Shown here: positions 50,917 through 59,874 of the stretch, one piece after another | Layout of the letters: each line of letters opens with the position of its first letter | How positions within the stretch are numbered: the stretch's first letter is position 1 | Assembly: GCA_044867425.1 (NCBI GenBank) | Contig: JBIOUX010000167.1 | Coordinates: 1-64,000 of the forward strand | Length of the DNA stretch: 64,000 bases | Source of the DNA: CAWBJP01 sp044867425 | Lineage (GTDB): Bacteria; Actinomycetota; Acidimicrobiia; IMCC26256; BP-133 | Direction of reading: 5' to 3' | The notes under the pieces: model-generated | Seen by the model: only the letters and a program-made list of their open reading frames with translations | What the model was told of the DNA's origin: nothing | Databases searched by the model: none | Program-made: the position numbers and the translations under genes

Positions 50917-53900
50917 ATGGCGATGGCGCCGGAGCAGGTCGGGATCGGGGTCCGCAGGCACTTCACGCGAGCGGGGGTGCATCCCTACGACTCGGTGGCG
51001 TGGGAGAAGCGGGACGCCCGCATCCCGAACTACAAGTCCGGCGGCGACGCCTTCTTCCAGCCCGGGGTCGAGTTCCCCGTCAGCTGGTCGCAGAACGCCA
51101 CCAACATCGTGGCTCAGAAGTACTTCCGGGGGCAGTTGGGCACGCCCGGCCGGGAGTCGTCGCTGCGCCAGGTCATCGACCGGGTGGCCGACACCATCTC
51201 CGACTGGGGCGTGCGCGACGGCTACTTCGTCGACGAGGCGGAGGCCGACGCCTTCCGGGACGAGCTCAAGTACCTGCTCGTCCACCAGCGGGCGGCGTTC
51301 AACTCGCCGGTGTGGTTCAACATCGGGGTGAAGGGCGTGCCGGCCCAGGCCTCAGCCTGTTTCATCCTGGCCGTCGACGACACCATGTCCTCCATCCTCA
51401 ACTGGTACGTGGAGGAGGGCACGATCTTCAAGGGCGGGTCCGGCTCGGGGATCAACCTGTCCAACATCCGCTCCTCGGTCGAGCCCCTGGCCGGCGGCGG
51501 GACGGCCAGCGGGCCGGTCAGCTTCATGCGGGGCGCCGACGCCTCGGCCGGCACCATCAAGTGCCTCCACGCCGACACCGAGCTGGTGACCGACCACGGG
51601 TCGGTGCCCATCCGCTCGGTGGCCGCGGGCTGGCAGGTGCTGACCCGCCACGGCTTCCGCACCGTCACCGCCGTCCACGACAACGGGGTCCGTCCCCTGG
51701 TCCGGGTGCGCACCGCGCTGGGCGACGAGATCACCTGCACGCCCGAGCACCGCTTCCGGGTGCGCACGACGCTGGGCGAGATGTGGCGCCAGGCGGGGGA
51801 GCTGGGGCCGGACGACTACGTCGTCGTCGACCTGGCCCACACCGACGCCGGCTCCCCCCAGCGCCTGGTGGCGGCCGAGCCCGGCAGCGCCGAGGTGGTC
51901 CTGCCCGAAGCGCTCGACGAGGCCTTCGCCGTCTGGCTGGGCTGGGCCCATGGCGAGGGGCGGCTGCGCCCGGTGGCGGGCAGCGGGGCCCTGGCCGTGC
52001 ATCTCGACGGCGAGGACAAGGCGCTGGTCGAGCGCTACCGGGCCTTCACCACCTCGGTGTTCGGTCGCCGGGCGGTGGCGGGCATGTCCACCGCCCGGGG
52101 CGGGGCGGCGCCGCCGGCCACGCTGTGCGCTCCGACGGTGGCCCGCTTCCTGCGGGACAACGGGCTGTGGCGGCTGGGGGCGGCGACGGTGCCCCGGCCG
52201 GTGCGATCCTCGCCCGCCGCCGTGCGAGCCGCCTTCCTGGCCGGCCTGTTCGAGTCGGACGGCCACGTCCAGCACGGGTGCCCGACGCTGTGGACCCGGC
52301 GCCGGGGGCTGGCCCTCGACGTCCACCGTCTCCTGCTGTCCATCGGCATCCCGTCCAAGGTGTCGCAGGCCCGTCCGCCGGTGTCGGTGAAGGCTGGGTT
52401 CGCAGAGCCGGGCGACGACGACGCTGCGCCCGGGGCCGCCCCCACGAGCGGTCCCGGGGAGCGAGGTGTCCCCGAGAAGCAGGGCCTCTGGCGGGTGCGG
52501 GTGGTCGGCGGTGAGGGCGTGCGGCGCTTCGCCAAGCTGGTGGGCTTCGTCTCCGAGGGGAAGGCGCGGCTGCTGGAGACGGCGCTGGAGGTGGCCAAGG
52601 AGGAGCCGGAGGCCTTCGAGGCGAGCTGGTTCTTCCCCCACGTCGACGCCGAGCTCGACCGGCTCGCCTTCGGGATCGGCGCCTCCCTGCGGGCGGCCAT
52701 CGGGTCGTACCGCCACGACGCCCACCCCTACGGGATGAGCCTGCCCCGGGCGGCGGGCATCGCCGCCGCCTTCCCGGCCGAGCTCGAAGGGCCCCTGGCC
52801 CGCTTCGCCCGGGGCGAGGAGCTCTACGTCCCCGTCACCGTGGAGGCGGCGGGCGAGGGGCCGACCTTCGACCTCACCGTCGAGGACGTGCACGAGTACC
52901 TCGTCCACTCGGTGGTCACCCACAACTCGGGGGGCAAGACCCGCCGGGCGGCCAAGATGGTCATCCTCAACGCCGACCACCCCGACATCGAGACCTTCAT
53001 CTGGTGCAAGGCGGTGGAGGAGCGCAAGGCCCGGGCCCTGGCCGCGGCCGGCTTCGACATGGATCTCGACGGGGTCGACTCGCACTCCATCCAGTACCAG
53101 AACGCCAACAACTCGGTGCGGGTGACCGACGAGTTCATGCAGGCGGTCTTGGACGACGACGACTGGGACCTCAACGCCGTCACCACCGGCGAGGCGATGA
53201 AGACCATGAAGGCCCGGGCCCTGCTGCGCCAGATCTCGGAGGCGGCCTGGGAGTGCGCCGACCCGGGGATGCAGTTCGACACCACCATCAACCGCTGGCA
53301 CACGGCGTCGAACACGGGACGGATCAACGCCAGTAACCCTTGCTTCCCCGGTGACGCCAAGGTCCACACCGACAAGGGCCTGATCCGCTTCGACGAACTG
53401 GTGGACCGGGTGCGCCTGGGCGAGAGCTTCGGCGTGTACACCCATGACGCCACCAGCCCCGACGCCCCCGCCGAGCGTCTCGAGATCACGACGCCCGAAG
53501 CCGTGATGATCACCGGCTTCAACGAGATCGTGAAGCTCTCGTTCTCGAACGGGATGGAGCTGCGCTGCACGCCGAACCACAAGATCTTCACCGTCAACCG
53601 CGGCTACGTGGCGGCATCGGAGCTGACCGCGGCCGACGACGTGAAGGTTCTCGACCTTCCGGCACCGGCGGTCCACGCCGATTGGCGCCTTCCCGTGTCG
53701 ACGGACATGCGCGATTACTCGGTGAAGGGCGACTGGTCACGTTCACTGCGTCTGCCCGAGAAGTGGAGCGAGGACTTCGCCCACTACCTCGGCTGGCTGG
53801 TCGGAGATGGCTGCATTTCCGAGAACATGGTCACCACCGTCTACGGCAACGGTGACGACCAGGACGAGATCCTGTCCTGGCATCGTGAGTTGCTGACCTG

Positions 53901-56900
53901 GATGAATGGCGATCGCGAGCCGAAGCCTTCCGTGCAGCAGAACGGAACGCTCCAGCTTCGGCAGACGAGGCGGGTGGTCGCCCGATTCCTCGAGGCGCTG
54001 GGCATTGGTCACTCCAAGGCATCCGAGAAGAAGATTCCCTGGGCGATCGAGCAGGCGCCGGCTGAGATCGTGGCTGCCTTCCTTCGGGGACTTTTCGATG
54101 CCGACGGGTGTGTCTACGACGGTGAGAACTCCCGTTACGTCGGCATGGGATCGGCATCGCGCGTGCTGGTGGAGGACGTCCAGCGGTTGCTCGCAACGTT
54201 TGGCGTGTTCAGCCGTATCTACGCCACGAGAAAGGGCGGGGAAGCGTGCTTCCCATACACCGGCAAGGACGGAGTCGACCGGACATATCGCAGTAAGCCG
54301 CTCTTCGATCTTCGGATCGCCAATCGCTCGATCGAGGCGTTCGCCGGGCACATCGGCTTCAGCGTGCCCGCCAAGCACAACAAGCTTGCGACCTTGCTCC
54401 TCAACCACGAGTTCTATGACACCTGCAGGACAGTGAAGCTTCTCGCCCGCTCCGAGGATGGAGTGGAACTCACGTACAACCTCTGTGAGCCTCGGAACCA
54501 CTCTTACATTGTTAACAACATCATCATCCGTAACTGTAGTGAATACATGCATGTGGACAACTCCGCCTGCAACCTCGCCAGCCTCAACCTGCTCAAGTTC
54601 CTGAACGACGACGACATGTTCGACGTCGAGGGGTTCAAGGCCGCCGTCGAGGTGATCTTCACCGCTCAGGAGATCCTGGTCGGCAACGCCGACTACCCGA
54701 CGCCGAAGATCGGCGAGAACTCGCGGGCCTTCCGCCAGCTGGGTATCGGCTACGCCAACCTCGGGGCCCTGCTCATGGCCCAGGGGCTTCCCTACGACTC
54801 CGACAAGGGCCGGGTCCTGGCCGGAGCCATCACCTCACTGATGACCGGCCACGCCTATGCCACGAGCGCCCGCACGGCTGGGCGGATGGGACCGTTCGCC
54901 GGGTTCGCCAAGAACAAGGAGCCGATGCTCAACGTGCTGCGGATGCACCGGGCCGAGGTCGACAAGATCGACCCGAGCCTGGCGCCGGCCGAGCTGGTCG
55001 AGGCGGCCCGCAGCTCCTGGGACGAGGCGGTCGAGATCAGCGAGACGCACGGGGTCCGCAACAGCCAGGCCAGTGTCTTGGCGCCCACCGGCACCATAGG
55101 CCTCATGATGGACTGTGACACCACTGGTGTCGAACCAGATCTGGCGCTCACCAAGGCCAAGAAGCTGGTCGGCGGCGGGACGATGTTCATCGTCAACCAG
55201 ACGGTGCCCCGGGCCCTCCGGCGGCTCGGCTACTCCGACGAGCAGCGCGAAGCGATCATCGCCTGGATCGACGAGCACAAGACGATCCTCGGCGCACCGG
55301 GCCTGCGGGCGGAGGATCTGCCGGTCTTCGCCTGCGCCATGGGCGACAACACGATCCATTACATGGGTCACGTTCGGATGATGGCGGCTGTCCAGCCCTT
55401 CATCTCGGGTGCCATCTCGAAATGCGTGGTGGGAGAGACGCTGCTGTCGACCGCCAACGGTCTCGTCCGGATCGGGAGCCTGCACCGCGGGGAGCCGGCG
55501 GACAGTTTCCGCGACGAATACATCGAGGTCGCCTCCCTGGGGGGCACGCACAAGACCGACGCCTTCTATTACGGCGGCGTGCGTCCGGTGCGGGAAGCCG
55601 TGCTCCGGTCAGGCCACCGCGTCGTCGGAACTCCCAACCACCGGCTCCTCGTAGCCGGCGACGGCGACGTGGCTTGGAAGCGGCTCGACGAGGTCGAACC
55701 GGGTGACCACGTCGCCGTTCACTATGGCGCCGAGATGTGGTCGACCCTGCCTGCCCGCTTCGACGACTTCCGTCCCTCCGCTCGGTATGGCAGTCAGAAG
55801 CGGGTTCGCATCCCGGATGAGATGTCAGAGGAGCTGGCGTTCCTGCTCGGCGCCTACGTGGCGGAGGGTCACACCACCCGCTGCACGTGGACGGTCACCA
55901 TCACGAACTCGGTGCCCGAGGTGCTCGAGCGGGTGGCGGCGGCGTGGCGCTCCCTGTTCGGCGTGGAGGCCCGCATCGCCCGGCCGGTTGACCGTTGCGC
56001 CAGCGTGATCGTGTCCTCCAAGACGATCGTGGAGTTCCTCGAGTACCTGGGCTGTGGCGATCGGGCGTCCTCCAAGCGCATCCCCGACGCGGTGCTGTGC
56101 TCGCCCCGCTCCATGGTTCTCGCCTTCCTCCAAGGCCTGTTCCTGGACGGCTACGGCGCCTGGATGGGTCGCACCCCGAAGGCGGCGATCTGTGTTGATT
56201 CGCCTGCCCTGCTCGACGACCTCCAGGCCGTGTTGACCAACCTCGGCGTCGTCCACAGCCGGAACAGCAAGCTGAACCGCCAGAACGGCAAGACCTGCGA
56301 CGAGGTCTACGCCACTGGTGAGGCGGCTCAACGGCTCCTGCGACTCGTTCCCTTCGCCGAACCGGCCAAGGCGGCGCGGGCGGCAGAGCTACTGGCCGCG
56401 ACCCCGTCGCAGAGCAACAGCGACGTGGTGCCGGGCATCACGCCCAGGGATCTTCTGCAGCTGATCCCGAGGGGGAAGTGGGGCTCTGGCTCTAGGACCC
56501 GCACCGAGTTCGGCTTCCTCCATGACCCGCGGACCCAGCACGTCAGCCGGCGGACTCTTCAGAGGGTGGCGGCGATCCCGGGTGTCGAGCTCCCGTACTG
56601 GCTCCAGCTCGTGATCGTCGACGATCTGCACTTCAGCCCCATGGAGCGGATCGCCGATGCCGGCGAGCGCGAGGTCTACGACATCTCCGTCCCGCTGGTC
56701 CACGCCTTCGTGGGCAACGGGATCGTGAACCACAACACCATCAACATGCCCGAAGAGGCCACGGTCGAAGACGTGGAGGACCTCCACATCGAAGCCTGGA
56801 AACTGGGCATCAAGGCCATCGCCATCTACCGGGACAACTGCAAGGTGGCCCAGCCCCTGTCGACGCAGAAGAAGGCGAGCGGGACCGCGGACACGGTGGT

Positions 56901-57606
56901 CCGTGAGGTGGAGCGGGTGGTGGAGACGATCGTCCTCCAGGAGCCCATCCGCCAGAAGCTGCCCCGGAAGCGGAACTCGAAGACGTTCTCCTTCCGGGTG
57001 GCCGACTGCCACGGCTACGCCACGGTGGGGGAGTACGAGGACGGCCGACCCGGCGAGATCTTCCTCAAGGTGGCGAAGCAGGGCTCCACCATGGCCGGGA
57101 TCATGGACGCCTTCGCCATCTCGGTGTCCCACGGCCTGCAGTACGGCGTGCCCCTCAAGGCCTTCGTGGAGATGTTCATCAACATGCGCTTCGAGCCGGC
57201 GGGGATCACCGACGACCCCGAGATCCGCCTGGCCGCCAGCCTGGTGGACTACATCTTCCGGCGCCTGGCGGTGGAGTACCTGCCCTATGAGGACCGGGTC
57301 GACCTCGGCATCCTCACCGTGGGGGAGCGGACCCAGCCCACCCTGCCCGGGGTGGAGGAGGCGTCGATCCCGCCCGAGCCGTCGGCCGAGCTCAGCCTCG
57401 ACCTGACCGACGGTCCGGGCACCCCGCCGCCGGCGGGGCCCAGCGCCCCGCCGCCTGCCGCGGCTCCCGGGCCGCAGGCAGCCGCCGTCCCCGAGGGCAC
57501 CCGCCGCATCGACGCCCCCTTTTGCTACAACTGCGGCATGGAGATGCAGCGGGCCGGGAGCTGCTACGTCTGCTCCTCCTGCGGCGCCACCAGCGGCTGC
57601 TCCTAG
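50917..57606 (+). CDS. nrdJ: Class II (B12-dependent) ribonucleotide reductase NrdJ precursor with three inteins
   Basis: A 2229-residue precursor; removing inteins of 455, 398 and 438 residues leaves a 938-residue NrdJ of normal size. Extein landmarks: SWSQNATNIVAQKYFRG, FNSPVWFNIGV, GSGSGINLSNIRSS, SGGKTRRAAKMVILNADHPDIETF, CSEYMHVDNSACNLASLNLL (active-site Asn-Cys-Glu region), VLAPTGTIGLMMDCDTTGVEPDLAL, TINMPEEATVEDV, and a C-terminal Cys-rich tail (CYNCGMEMQRAGSCYVCSSCG). All three inteins sit in active-site or substrate-binding motifs. ATG 50917 has AGGGAGG upstream. Under NrdR control by context; followed by a hairpin terminator. Confidence 0.97.
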   Translation: MAMAPEQVGIGVRRHFTRAGVHPYDSVAWEKRDARIPNYKSGGDAFFQPGVEFPVSWSQNATNIVAQKYFRGQLGTPGRESSLRQVIDRVADTISDWGVRDGYFVDEAEADAFRDELKYLLVHQRAAFNSPVWFNIGVKGVPAQASACFILAVDDTMSSILNWYVEEGTIFKGGSGSGINLSNIRSSVEPLAGGGTASGPVSFMRGADASAGTIKCLHADTELVTDHGSVPIRSVAAGWQVLTRHGFRTVTAVHDNGVRPLVRVRTALGDEITCTPEHRFRVRTTLGEMWRQAGELGPDDYVVVDLAHTDAGSPQRLVAAEPGSAEVVLPEALDEAFAVWLGWAHGEGRLRPVAGSGALAVHLDGEDKALVERYRAFTTSVFGRRAVAGMSTARGGAAPPATLCAPTVARFLRDNGLWRLGAATVPRPVRSSPAAVRAAFLAGLFESDGHVQHGCPTLWTRRRGLALDVHRLLLSIGIPSKVSQARPPVSVKAGFAEPGDDDAAPGAAPTSGPGERGVPEKQGLWRVRVVGGEGVRRFAKLVGFVSEGKARLLETALEVAKEEPEAFEASWFFPHVDAELDRLAFGIGASLRAAIGSYRHDAHPYGMSLPRAAGIAAAFPAELEGPLARFARGEELYVPVTVEAAGEGPTFDLTVEDVHEYLVHSVVTHNSGGKTRRAAKMVILNADHPDIETFIWCKAVEERKARALAAAGFDMDLDGVDSHSIQYQNANNSVRVTDEFMQAVLDDDDWDLNAVTTGEAMKTMKARALLRQISEAAWECADPGMQFDTTINRWHTASNTGRINASNPCFPGDAKVHTDKGLIRFDELVDRVRLGESFGVYTHDATSPDAPAERLEITTPEAVMITGFNEIVKLSFSNGMELRCTPNHKIFTVNRGYVAASELTAADDVKVLDLPAPAVHADWRLPVSTDMRDYSVKGDWSRSLRLPEKWSEDFAHYLGWLVGDGCISENMVTTVYGNGDDQDEILSWHRELLTWMNGDREPKPSVQQNGTLQLRQTRRVVARFLEALGIGHSKASEKKIPWAIEQAPAEIVAAFLRGLFDADGCVYDGENSRYVGMGSASRVLVEDVQRLLATFGVFSRIYATRKGGEACFPYTGKDGVDRTYRSKPLFDLRIANRSIEAFAGHIGFSVPAKHNKLATLLLNHEFYDTCRTVKLLARSEDGVELTYNLCEPRNHSYIVNNIIIRNCSEYMHVDNSACNLASLNLLKFLNDDDMFDVEGFKAAVEVIFTAQEILVGNADYPTPKIGENSRAFRQLGIGYANLGALLMAQGLPYDSDKGRVLAGAITSLMTGHAYATSARTAGRMGPFAGFAKNKEPMLNVLRMHRAEVDKIDPSLAPAELVEAARSSWDEAVEISETHGVRNSQASVLAPTGTIGLMMDCDTTGVEPDLALTKAKKLVGGGTMFIVNQTVPRALRRLGYSDEQREAIIAWIDEHKTILGAPGLRAEDLPVFACAMGDNTIHYMGHVRMMAAVQPFISGAISKCVVGETLLSTANGLVRIGSLHRGEPADSFRDEYIEVASLGGTHKTDAFYYGGVRPVREAVLRSGHRVVGTPNHRLLVAGDGDVAWKRLDEVEPGDHVAVHYGAEMWSTLPARFDDFRPSARYGSQKRVRIPDEMSEELAFLLGAYVAEGHTTRCTWTVTITNSVPEVLERVAAAWRSLFGVEARIARPVDRCASVIVSSKTIVEFLEYLGCGDRASSKRIPDAVLCSPRSMVLAFLQGLFLDGYGAWMGRTPKAAICVDSPALLDDLQAVLTNLGVVHSRNSKLNRQNGKTCDEVYATGEAAQRLLRLVPFAEPAKAARAAELLAATPSQSNSDVVPGITPRDLLQLIPRGKWGSGSRTRTEFGFLHDPRTQHVSRRTLQRVAAIPGVELPYWLQLVIVDDLHFSPMERIADAGEREVYDISVPLVHAFVGNGIVNHNTINMPEEATVEDVEDLHIEAWKLGIKAIAIYRDNCKVAQPLSTQKKASGTADTVVREVERVVETIVLQEPIRQKLPRKRNSKTFSFRVADCHGYATVGEYEDGRPGEIFLKVAKQGSTMAGIMDAFAISVSHGLQYGVPLKAFVEMFINMRFEPAGITDDPEIRLAASLVDYIFRRLAVEYLPYEDRVDLGILTVGERTQPTLPGVEEASIPPEPSAELSLDLTDGPGTPPPAGPSAPPPAAAPGPQAAAVPEGTRRIDAPFCYNCGMEMQRAGSCYVCSSCGATSGCS
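51562..52926 (+). mobile_element. NrdJ intein 1
   Basis: A 455-residue intein (precursor residues 216-670) between GTIK and SGGKT. Cys1 is in CLHADTELV; the B block is CTPEHRFRV; the terminus is VVTHN followed by Ser. Endonuclease motifs are LGWAHGEG and FLAGLFESDG, with Glu in place of the usual Asp in the first, so homing activity may be weakened. Very GC-rich like the host, implying long residence. A palindromic repeat copy (52453) is inserted in frame. Confidence 0.93.
52453..52476 (+). repeat. Dispersed small palindromic repeat, copy g
   Basis: CCCGGGG then CGAGG-TGT-CCCCG, translated as GERGVPE inside intein 1, in a low-complexity loop. Confidence 0.55.
53341..54534 (+). mobile_element. 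NrdJ intein 2
   Basis: A 398-residue intein (precursor residues 809-1206) between INASNP and CSEYMH. Cys1 is in CFPGDAKVH; the B block is CTPNHKIFT; block F ends NHSYIVNN; the terminus is IIIRN followed by Cys. The penultimate His is Arg, an uncommon but known variation. Intact-looking LAGLIDADG motifs: YLGWLVGDG and FLRGLFDADG. Less GC-rich than the exteins, suggesting a younger insertion. Confidence 0.94.
55423..56736 (+). mobile_element. NrdJ intein 3
   Basis: A 438-residue intein (precursor residues 1503-1940) between SGAISK and TINMPEE. Cys1 is in CVVGETLLS; the B block is GTPNHRLLV; block F is REVYDISVPLVHAFVGN; the terminus is IVNHN followed by Thr. Endonuclease motifs are altered: LLGAYVAEG and FLQGLFLDGYG. 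Confidence 0.93.
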
Positions 57607-57614
57607 AAACAGCG

Positions 57615-57661
57615 GCCGGCCCGGAGATCCACGCGAACGCGTGAGGTGCATCCGGGCCGGC
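57615..57661 (+). terminator. Nested hairpin after nrdJ
   Basis: The outer 11-bp arms GCCGGCCCGGA and TCCGGGCCGGC enclose an inner CACGCG-AA-CGCGTG hairpin; starts 9 bp after the nrdJ stop. It probably ends nrdJ transcription and shields it from the opposing gene. Confidence 0.75.
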
Positions 57662-57779
57662 TGCATCAGGGTGGAGCGGTACGACGGTGCCGACCCGAAA
57701 GCAGGCCCAATCATGAGTTTCACTGGATGGGGCGACGGCCTCGCCCTTCCCATCATTCCTGGACGTGACCACATTCGCG

Positions 57780-59095
57780 GGGAGCGTGGTCAGTTGGCGG
57801 TTGTCGAAGCCGGCCACGAGGTGGGGGAAGCCGACGACGGCAGCCATGACCGCCATCACCCGGGGGTCCCCGAACCGCAGCGCGGGTGCGTGCTGGCCGT
57901 CGATCTCGGACGGCCGGGCCACCTCGTTGAAGGTGACCACGTCAGGGGCCGGCTGGGCATCGGCTGCTTGAGCGTCACACAGACGCTGGTTGGCGGAGTC
58001 GCCAACGGATCGGAGGGCGTGCCAGTTCTCGGCGTTGACCCGCCGGCCGATCCCGAAGTCCCGGGTGTCGCTGATCACCGTCTCGGTGCGTAGCGCCCGG
58101 TGCTCTTTGAAGTACTGCTTGATCCGCGACGACTTGAAGTAGCAGACCATCTCGGGGTCGACCCTTTTGGTGATCACCTTGGTGCGGAACGTCCCCGGCG
58201 TGCGGCTGGTGACCTTCTTGTCGAAGATCAACGCCACCGAAGAGGGCCGTCCCACGTCGAGGTGGTCGCGGATGACCCCCTCGAAGCAGGACCGTCCCGC
58301 TTGGGGCCGGTCGAAGACCCGGGTGTCGGAGACCTCGAACTGGCGGAAGGCGAGTTCGTCGACATAGCCGGCCCGCAGATCCGCCCGGGTGAACGGGGAC
58401 GGGAGCTGGTGGACCCACCGCCAAAAGAAGCTCTTCACCGCCCCTGGGCCGAGTCGGTCACAGATCCGCCGCAACTCCCGAGGGTCCTCACAGGAGCGGA
58501 AGCCGTTGTCGAGGGCCTGGTAGCCGATCCCCGCCTTCTCCAACTGCCGCTTGGCCCACTCGTGGCCGTTGAGCCAGATCCAGATCGGCCAAGGGGCGTA
58601 GGCGTTGGTCTTCCAGAACGCTCCGCCCCAGTCCGGGTCCCACAGGTAAAAGTAGAAGTGGTTCACGAACGCCATCTGCCGTCCCCACTCCATATGCGGA
58701 TGGCGGGCCTTCTTCTGACCCTTCGCGACCCAGGACCGCCAGACGGATGCCTTCTCCTGGGCGATGCCGATGAGGACCACCTTCCCGTCCCCACCCTCCC
58801 GGGCGGCCTCATCGATGAGCGGCCGGGCCACCGCTTCCTTGTTCTCCCCCTTCTGAAAATGGACCACGGGGATGCCGTGGCGTTTGGCGAAGCGGTGGAC
58901 GGTGGCCACGTAGCCGTCGCCGATCTTCCCGAACGCCGCCCCCGACGGGATGATGAACCGCCGCTGCCAGCGGAGGAACCGGCACACCAGGCCCACCCAC
59001 TGCAGCTTGGGCACATAGGCCTGGAGGAAGATCCGGTCGATCGACCGGCAAGTGAGCGTCACATGGTCCCGGAGTAGGGTCGCGTAGTCGGCCAT
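57780..59095 (-). pseudogene. 3'-truncated gene of a widespread mobile-looking family (function unknown)
   Basis: The 5' end is intact: GGAGG, then ATG and MADYATLLRDHVTLTCRSIDRIFLQAYVPKLQ. The protein is rich in Trp and aromatics (HFYFYLWDPDWGGAFWKTNAYAPWPIWIWLNGHEWAKRQ, read in pieces), with FEGVIRDHLDVGRPSSVALIFDKKV, SSRIKQYFKEHRALRTETVI and RFGDPRVMAVMAAVVGFPHLVAGF. I recall this family as multi-copy and scattered across unrelated bacteria, with a C-terminal winged-helix segment after HLVAGF. Here that segment is missing: near 57780 the sequence becomes unrelated and the frame runs on through the nrdJ terminator into antisense nrdJ. Function unknown; the mobility idea is recollection plus inference. 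Confidence 0.6.
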
Positions 59096-59138
59096 CGCAA
59101 CCTCCACGGGTCTTGAGCGACCCGAAGGCTATGACCGA

Positions 59139-59176
59139 CGCGACCGGGGTGGTTCCGCGGAACCGACCCCGTCGCG
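59139..59176. repeat. 38-bp imperfect palindrome centred on GGTTCCGCGGAACC
   Basis: The arms CGCGAC-GGGGT-GGTTCC pair with GGAACC-ACCCC-GTCGCG, with one bulged base on each side. It lies 44 bp upstream of the truncated gene's start and 42 bp after the cupredoxin stop: terminator, operator or element end. Confidence 0.55.
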
Positions 59177-59217
59177 CTGTCTTGTTACTCGGCGGTATGA
59201 GGCTCGCTCGCTACCTG

Positions 59218-59706
59218 CTAGCTGACGACAACCGTCCCCGTCATCCCCAACGAGGCGTGGTGGACGCAGAAGTAGCCGTAGGTCCCGGGCTGGTCGAACT
59301 TCGCGGTAAACGTGTTTCGGTTGCCGTCGGGCTTGACCAACTGGGTCTCGGTGACCTCCGGGTCGAACTCGCACTTGCAGGGCTGTCCGCCGTCGGTGCC
59401 CTTGATGTCACTCGACTGGAAGATCACGGAGTGGCAGAAGGGCACGTCCCAGCGCCAGGTGACGGAGTCGCCCACCTTCACCTGGCTGGTGGAGTTGCCG
59501 GTGGTCTCGTCGGTGAAGGTGAATAATCCGACGCCGATGTGAGTGGCCGACCCGCCCGGGTCGGACTCGAGGGCGGCGGCGCAGTCACCCCCGGGGTCGC
59601 CGGGGAAGAGCGGGAAGAAGTGGACGGCCCCGGCGGGGACGGCCAGAGCCAAGAGCATGGCAAGAAGCAGCGGGGGGAAAGCGAGCGGGGCTCGACGAGC
59701 AAGCAT
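59218..59706 (-). CDS. Secreted cupredoxin (plastocyanin-like) protein
   Basis: A 162-residue exported protein with a signal peptide (MLARRAPLAFPPLLLAMLLALAVPAGA). The C-terminal part is a cupredoxin fold with type 1 copper ligands: His in PFCHSVIF and the Cys-His-Met loop YFCVHHASLGMTGTVVV. DSVTWRWDVPFCHSV is the usual preceding strand. ATG 59706 is preferred over TTG 59724 because GGTGAGG precedes it. It may carry electrons or bind copper outside the cell; isolated, with no oxidase nearby. Confidence 0.85.
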   Translation of the reverse strand: MLARRAPLAFPPLLLAMLLALAVPAGAVHFFPLFPGDPGGDCAAALESDPGGSATHIGVGLFTFTDETTGNSTSQVKVGDSVTWRWDVPFCHSVIFQSSDIKGTDGGQPCKCEFDPEVTETQLVKPDGNRNTFTAKFDQPGTYGYFCVHHASLGMTGTVVVS

Positions 59707-59874
59707 GGGTGCCTCACCTTCCAAGATCGCCTTTCAGACGCAGCCAGTTTGCCCGGATTGGCCTACACCCGAAAGACCACGTCCTCGACCAAGCGCGCCG
59801 CTGGTCGGGATTCATGCGACAGCCTCTGACCTGCCAAAACGCAAACTACACGGGCGAAATTCGTCGTGAATGAA

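Noticed and set aside
51352..53676. A 774-codon antisense frame inside nrdJ, plus similar ones opposite rnj, ftsK and the HelD-like gene
   Set aside because: Same base-composition artefact; the sense strands carry clear conserved motifs throughout.
57392..57780. C-terminal 130 residues of the truncated gene's open frame
   Set aside because: This part reads through the nrdJ terminator and antisense nrdJ (Arg/Pro-rich text), so it is not part of the protein family.
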